DNA of 64,000 nucleotides from Amia ocellicauda (taxonomy: Eukaryota; Chordata; Actinopteri; Amiiformes; Amiidae), in contig NC_089850.1 of NCBI RefSeq assembly GCF_036373705.1, positions 20,691,256-20,755,255 of the forward strand, written 5' to 3'. Of the stretch, positions 59,863-64,000 are shown piece by piece. Under the pieces are notes generated by a model. The model saw only the letters and a list, made by a program, of their open reading frames with translations, ran no database searches and had not been told where the DNA came from. The stretch's first letter is position 1. Each line of letters begins with the position of its first letter. The position numbers were made by a program, and so were the translations under genes.

Positions 59863-61175
59863 GCAGTCTCGACTGGCCACCCGGAGATCTAGACTTGTCA
59901 AAAAAAAAAAAAAAACTACAAAAATTTACAAAGACTGAACAACTTTGCTTTCATCTCCCTGTCCAGTCCAGGGTTGGCAGTTTCCACACCCAGCGAGGGG
60001 ACTTGCCCTGAGTGGCGCACTCCTTCTCCCGGCCTCCCGGGTGGGGGGGACCTTTTTATTGCAATTTTTTTTTTTTTTTTTTTTTCCCGCCCCAGAGGTG
60101 CACTTGTCCACTTGTTCTGGGAATGCTGGTGTTTTAAAGGACTTGCTGGTCACTGGCCAGCCCCCTGCCCCCACTCTCTGACCAGCTCCCAGCCCCCCCC
60201 ACCAGTGCAAACTGGGGAGAAAACTCTTATTTACTGTCCGATTGGGAATATAATTGAATGCTTTTTTTTTGTTTTTTTGTTCTGGTATGAACTTTGAATG
60301 TTTCTTTCCAATTTTATTACTTTTACAGTAGTCCCTGAAAGGCATTGGGGAATGGGGGGGGGTGTAGTTCTTGTATACTTCTTACCCAGCCGTCAACTTT
60401 GATTGTGAATAATGTATTGATGTATTTTGGAAAAAAAACTAAACAAAATGAACACCAATTCAATGAGTGGATTTTAATTTGAAGAGATCTTGTTTTCTGT
60501 AGAAAGATTTTATAGGATGGCAGGTGACTCAAATGTCTGTATGATGAAGACCCTGTTTTTTTGCTGTATTTTAAAATGTTTTTTGTTTAGAATGAGGGTT
60601 TATCAGCAGTGTATTAATTCAGAACTTTCTCCCCAATTGTGTATGGACCAGCTGTTGGTGGCGTTTGTGGTTTTATAGCCAGTAATGTATAGTAATTGGA
60701 TTTTTCACTCCCTATTGGAGGTCAGATGAGCCAGGAAGAGTCTTTAAATGTTGAAAATAAGGGGATGTTTTTACACTTTTACCTGACCAAAAGATTTGGT
60801 GTTTTGAAGTGGTAAACTTTGGTATATAAATGCGTAATAGTGTTCATTAACTCACTAAGGCAAAAATCAGAATTGAGCTCCTGCTTGCTTAATTAGTGGA
60901 GATAAAGGTCCAGTTGACAAGTTGTTTTCAAGTCTTCCAGTTCAGGGCTTAAAAGATTATTTAGACTCTGAGCTGCTGCTTGTAGACAAGCATTTAATTC
61001 CTCTAGTTATCCAGTCAATCAGAGCAGTTTGGTTGGCATGAAAGCTTAGAGTTCTGCCCAAGTTTGGTCTTGCTTTGTTTGGCAGCTCTTGTTAGATGGA
61101 AAGTGTAAGTGTCTGGTTCATATTTGTGACAGTGAAAAATTAGTCTGGAAGAACAGGAATATTTAGAAAAACATT
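59863..61175 (+). other. PDIA6 3' UTR and convergent spacer
   Basis: Sequence between the PDIA6 stop and the end of the convergent V-ATPase gene. It has an A-run (59899-59914) and a T-run (about 60066-60085). I saw no canonical AATAAA on the plus strand, so the PDIA6 poly(A) site uses a variant signal or lies further on, possibly overlapping the neighbour's 3' UTR. Confidence 0.45.
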
Positions 61176-61181
61176 TTTATT
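61176..61181 (-). terminator. candidate V-ATPase C poly(A) signal
   Basis: TTTATT on the plus strand gives AATAAA on the minus strand, about 720 bp past the stop of the subunit C gene. Confidence 0.4.
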
Positions 61182-61900
61182 GCAATCAACTGGGTAAAAT
61201 CAAAGCTCTCTGTCTAGGAGTAGATTTTAGTAATAGGATTGTCCCACCCACCAACTGCACATTTTTCAAAACCTGTACGTTTCCATTGGATGGGAACAAT
61301 ATACCCCTCATATCCACAGAGCTGCTGTCAGGGCATAAGCTTAGAATTGAAGTTACAACCCAGTCAGCCTACAAATCCCAGATTAAAACCTCTCAATTAT
61401 GTTACAACATTGGTTCACACACAAAATGGAAGTAAAAGCGAATCTAGTTTTCTAGGGCTTCACATTGATGGCATTAGATTGGACTTGCACTGGTCAAACT
61501 ATTATGGTTTCTCATCTGTATACAAATCTGCATCATATACTTTGTACTGTTTAACTTCAGAGGAGAGCGGGAACAGAGTGGAGGTGAGTAACCCAGTCTT
61601 GGTCGGCATTTAAGCCACCAGTTCATTCGGGGTTAATATATCTGTGGATGTCACCTGGTGTTGTAGGGAAATCAATGACTATCCCCAGTAGCATGAGGCA
61701 GCAGATTAAAGGCTACAATGTAGTCTGCAGTTCTACATTTGAAGAAAAACACATGTAACAGTTCAATCCCATGCTGGATACAGTAATGTAGTGCTAGTAT
61801 GATTTGTTGTTAACATGTTCGAAATATTCCCTTTTTAACCCCCTCCCCCGGATGGCTGACGTTCCCCTCAGAGTTAATTGTTCTGGTAATTGCAGCGTCT

Positions 61901-61999
61901 CTAGATGCCATTGGCCACATCCGCATCAATCTTGAAGTAGACGTAGGAATGGTATTCCTGATTCACTAAAATCATCCCAGGGATGTCAACTCCTCTGAC
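61901..61999 (-). CDS. ATP6V1C2: ATP6V1C2 last coding exon
   Basis: Encodes [32 protein letters not shown] and stop. Acceptor TTTACACAG on the minus strand. Confidence 0.9.
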   Translation of the reverse strand, partial: VRGVDIPGMILVNQEYHSYVYFKIDADVANGI

Positions 62000-63884
62000 C
62001 TGTGTAAAGAAGAGAACCAGGAGTGATTTCTGGTCTTTATGAGCTGTAATTCACTGGGTGTCAAGTGGGCTGCTGCGCCTGTTCAGGGCAGCCTGAGGAA
62101 TATGCATCTCTTTGCCCATCTCGACCCTTGTCCTAGCTGTGCTTTACTGAACTGCTTAATTGGAAACTCAACTAGTACTGCTTAATTGCATATGTCATCA
62201 CTGGCCAACTGTTAAACAATGCAAGATATTTTCGATATCAAATGAGCAAGAAATGAAAGAAGGTAAAGGAGAGCTGGCGATGGTACCCACGTCCAGTTTG
62301 CCGCCACCTCTCCCATCCAGGTAACTGAAGTGCGATGCTAGGACCTCTCTGAGCTGCTTGATTTTCTTCTCGTTGGGTTGCAGCAGAACCGCCTGGAAGT
62401 TGACTGGGAGGCCATACCTGAGTGGGGAACAGATGCATTATGGGGGGGAGTGAGGGGTTGGATGATACTGGCAATATGTTTTCACAGTGTTGATGTGTTG
62501 CTGCTGCAGATGTGCTCCACTCTTCTTCCCTCTCAGTGCTATTAAAATCCAGTTATTGTCACAGAAATGTGTACTAATTTTTCAGGAGGCAAAACCAGAA
62601 AAATGCAATAATCCCCCATAAAAGAAGTGTCATACAGGGGCAATTTGTTTGTTTTTTAATTAGATTCTTCCCCACAACTTACAAGTTGTAATATTCTATA
62701 AATGGTAATATAAACTGAATTAACTTGATTACATAAGTGTCCACTCCTCTTTTAATAGCAATCTTAAATTAGGTAAGGTGTAAGCAATCTCCTACAAAAG
62801 TGGCCTCCCCCTGTTAAATTGTAGTGATTCACATGACTTCAAGATCAATTCTGCAGTGCCTGTAGGCTCCCTGTGGTGGATCGTACATTTCAAAGCACTC
62901 GACTCAATCGTGATCGCAAAAGAGGTGTCAAATGAACTCCAGATCAAAGTTGTTAAAAGGCACAGCGTAGGGGATGAGTATAAAATAAATATATCACAGG
63001 CATTGGACCACAGTCAAGATTATAAAGAAGTGGAAGGTGTATGGAACCATCAAGATCCTGCCTAGATGAGGCTGTCCCTCAAACTGTGATGACCAAGCAA
63101 GGAGAATTGGCCACTGTCAACTTTGAAAGCAGTACTGACTCAACAAAATCCCAAGCACTCCACAAATCTAGTCTGTATGGTAGGGTGGAAAGAAGGAAGT
63201 AATTACTCATGAAAGCCCACGTTGAATAAGGTTGGATTTAAAAAAAATAAAAATAAACTCTAGAGACTGAGTAGCCATGTGGCAAATAGTTTGGTGGTCT
63301 GACAAATCAAAATAGAACTTCTTGGCCTAAATGCCAATCATTATGTTCGGTGCAAACACAATGCATCACCCAAGGAGCACCTCCTGTGAATTCAGGGCTA
63401 AAACCCATGTAGACGCGTGTTATGTTGCAGCGGCCGGGCAGTGTACCTCAACACAGATTCCACAAACACCCGAAGACCCTTCATGTGGATCCAGGCAACA
63501 AACACCTCGCTGAAATTAACCTTCAGCCATCGCAGGAGGGGGCCCTGTGAACAGATGGTGAGAGAGTGGTGGACAGAAGCTTTAGATCCATTAATAATAC
63601 AGAATTAAGATTTTATCTCAGGATATGACTGTCACTGTCCAGATCCTGAGATGGATGATGATCTAAAGTGGTCATGGCTTCGACAAACCACTGATTGTTT
63701 CTAGGCTTGGCTTTCCCCCGTGTTGTTTCCATAACTCCTGTGTTCACCCCCGACTGCGTAGGGGCAGAGTGGGACGGCCGCCTCACTCACGTATTGCTGC
63801 TTCTGCTCCGTGGTGAAACGTGTGATCTCTTCCTTCTCTGCCTCCAGTTCTGCCTCATCGTAGCTGAATTCACGTACTATAAAC
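61901..63884 (-). CDS. ATP6V1C2: V-type ATPase subunit C, last four coding exons (partial)
   Basis: Joining minus-strand exons 63884-63791, 63544-63447, 62417-62291 and 61999-61901 gives the C-terminal ~139 residues of V-ATPase subunit C. This is a peripheral V1 stalk protein that links V1 to Vo and to the stator for proton pumping. Recognisable stretches are [68 protein letters not shown] and VDIPGM...[13 protein letters not shown], with TAG at 61901-61903. All junctions are GT-AG and phases fit. The 5' part lies beyond the right edge. Paralogue C1 is similar; C2 is chosen because ATP6V1C2 is the convergent neighbour of PDIA6 in other vertebrates. The last residues (DADVANGI) differ from both paralogues. 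Confidence 0.9.
62291..62417 (-). CDS. ATP6V1C2: ATP6V1C2 penultimate coding exon
   Basis: Encodes [20 protein letters not shown], then [20 protein letters not shown] and LD. Acceptor CCACTCAG, donor GTGGGT. The Gly-rich GRGGGK replaces the Ala/Ser-rich stretch I recall at this point in other subunit C proteins. Confidence 0.9.
62720..63395 (+). mobile_element. decayed Tc1-like transposon in an ATP6V1C2 intron
   Basis: The plus strand keeps recognisable pieces of a fish Tc1-type element: GAGTATAAAATAAATATATC, CACAGTCAAGATTATAAAGA and AGTGGAAGGTGTATGGAACC, then CTTCTTGGCCTAAATGCCAA near 63319. In translation this is the helix-turn-helix part of a transposase and the start of its DDE domain, with many stops and deletions. 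The 3' half is absent. It lies opposite in strand to the host gene, in the 1.03 kb intron between 62418 and 63446. Boundaries are approximate. Confidence 0.7.
63447..63544 (-). CDS. ATP6V1C2: ATP6V1C2 internal coding exon
   Basis: Encodes [20 protein letters not shown] and [13 protein letters not shown]. Acceptor TGTTCACAG, donor GTACAC. Confidence 0.92.
63791..63884 (-). CDS. ATP6V1C2: ATP6V1C2 internal coding exon (5'-most in window)
   Basis: Encodes [20 protein letters not shown] and [11 protein letters not shown]. Acceptor TTGTCTGCAG, donor GTGAGT. Confidence 0.9.
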
Positions 63885-64000
63885 CTGCAGACAAGGGAAC
63901 ACAGGCTCTGTGGGAGTTTAAGGGGCTTTTTGACCACTATGAGAGGCCACCTTCACAGCAAAGCAACATGAATGGCAACTAAAATGATTTTATTTTCCTT

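Noticed and set aside
1..64000. CRISPR arrays, bacterial operons, phage or toxin systems
   Set aside because: Spliced vertebrate genes and LINEs show eukaryotic nuclear DNA; no spaced direct repeats or prokaryotic gene organisation seen.

Overview
This is vertebrate nuclear DNA, most likely from a ray-finned fish. The evidence is an intron-rich gene with GT-AG introns, an intronless Kv channel gene, and a mix of L2, CR1 and Tx1-type L1 LINEs with Tc1-like DNA transposon remains. The species cannot be named from the sequence alone. The AACATAAGAACATAAGAAAGT-type CR1 tail and large non-coding spacers fit an early-branching ray-finned fish as well as a teleost; that is an inference.

Layout. Positions 1-47,000 hold no protein-coding gene that I can recognise. 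This stretch is a gene-poor flank of KCNF1, with microsatellites and about eight transposable-element copies: an L2 3' fragment at 3.6-4.1 kb; a Tc1-like TIR element at 9.2-10.2 kb; a Tx1-type L1 on the minus strand at 12.5-16.3 kb split by a plus-strand L2; a 1.66 kb TIR element at 21.1-22.7 kb carrying an 82 bp palindromic insert; a CR1 at 24.0-25.5 kb; a 1.1 kb TIR element at 28.1-29.3 kb; and a CR1 tail at 37.2 kb. A near-consensus RE1/NRSE (REST) site lies in a small CpG-rich patch at 45.97 kb.

Genes. KCNF1 (Kv5.1, an electrically silent K+ channel subunit) is one exon on the minus strand at 47,639-49,078. A second CR1 copy (50.6-52.7 kb, minus strand) lies between it and the CpG-rich promoter of PDIA6. 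PDIA6 (P5, an ER protein disulfide isomerase) runs on the plus strand with 13 coding exons at 53,231-59,862 (444 aa, two CGHC sites, KDEL terminus). Its promoter carries an exact ER stress response element (CCAAT-N9-CCACG). The last four coding exons of a V-ATPase subunit C gene (ATP6V1C2 by synteny) lie on the minus strand at 61,901-63,884, convergent with PDIA6; the gene continues past the right edge.

The order and orientation (KCNF1 and PDIA6 divergent, PDIA6 and ATP6V1C2 convergent) match, as I recall it, the human 2p25 block, which supports all three calls. The genes act in separate pathways: membrane excitability, ER protein folding and organelle acidification. I found no sign of an undescribed multi-gene system. 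The best leads are the two cis-regulatory motifs (ERSE at PDIA6, RE1 near KCNF1) and the nested or intron-filling transposons.
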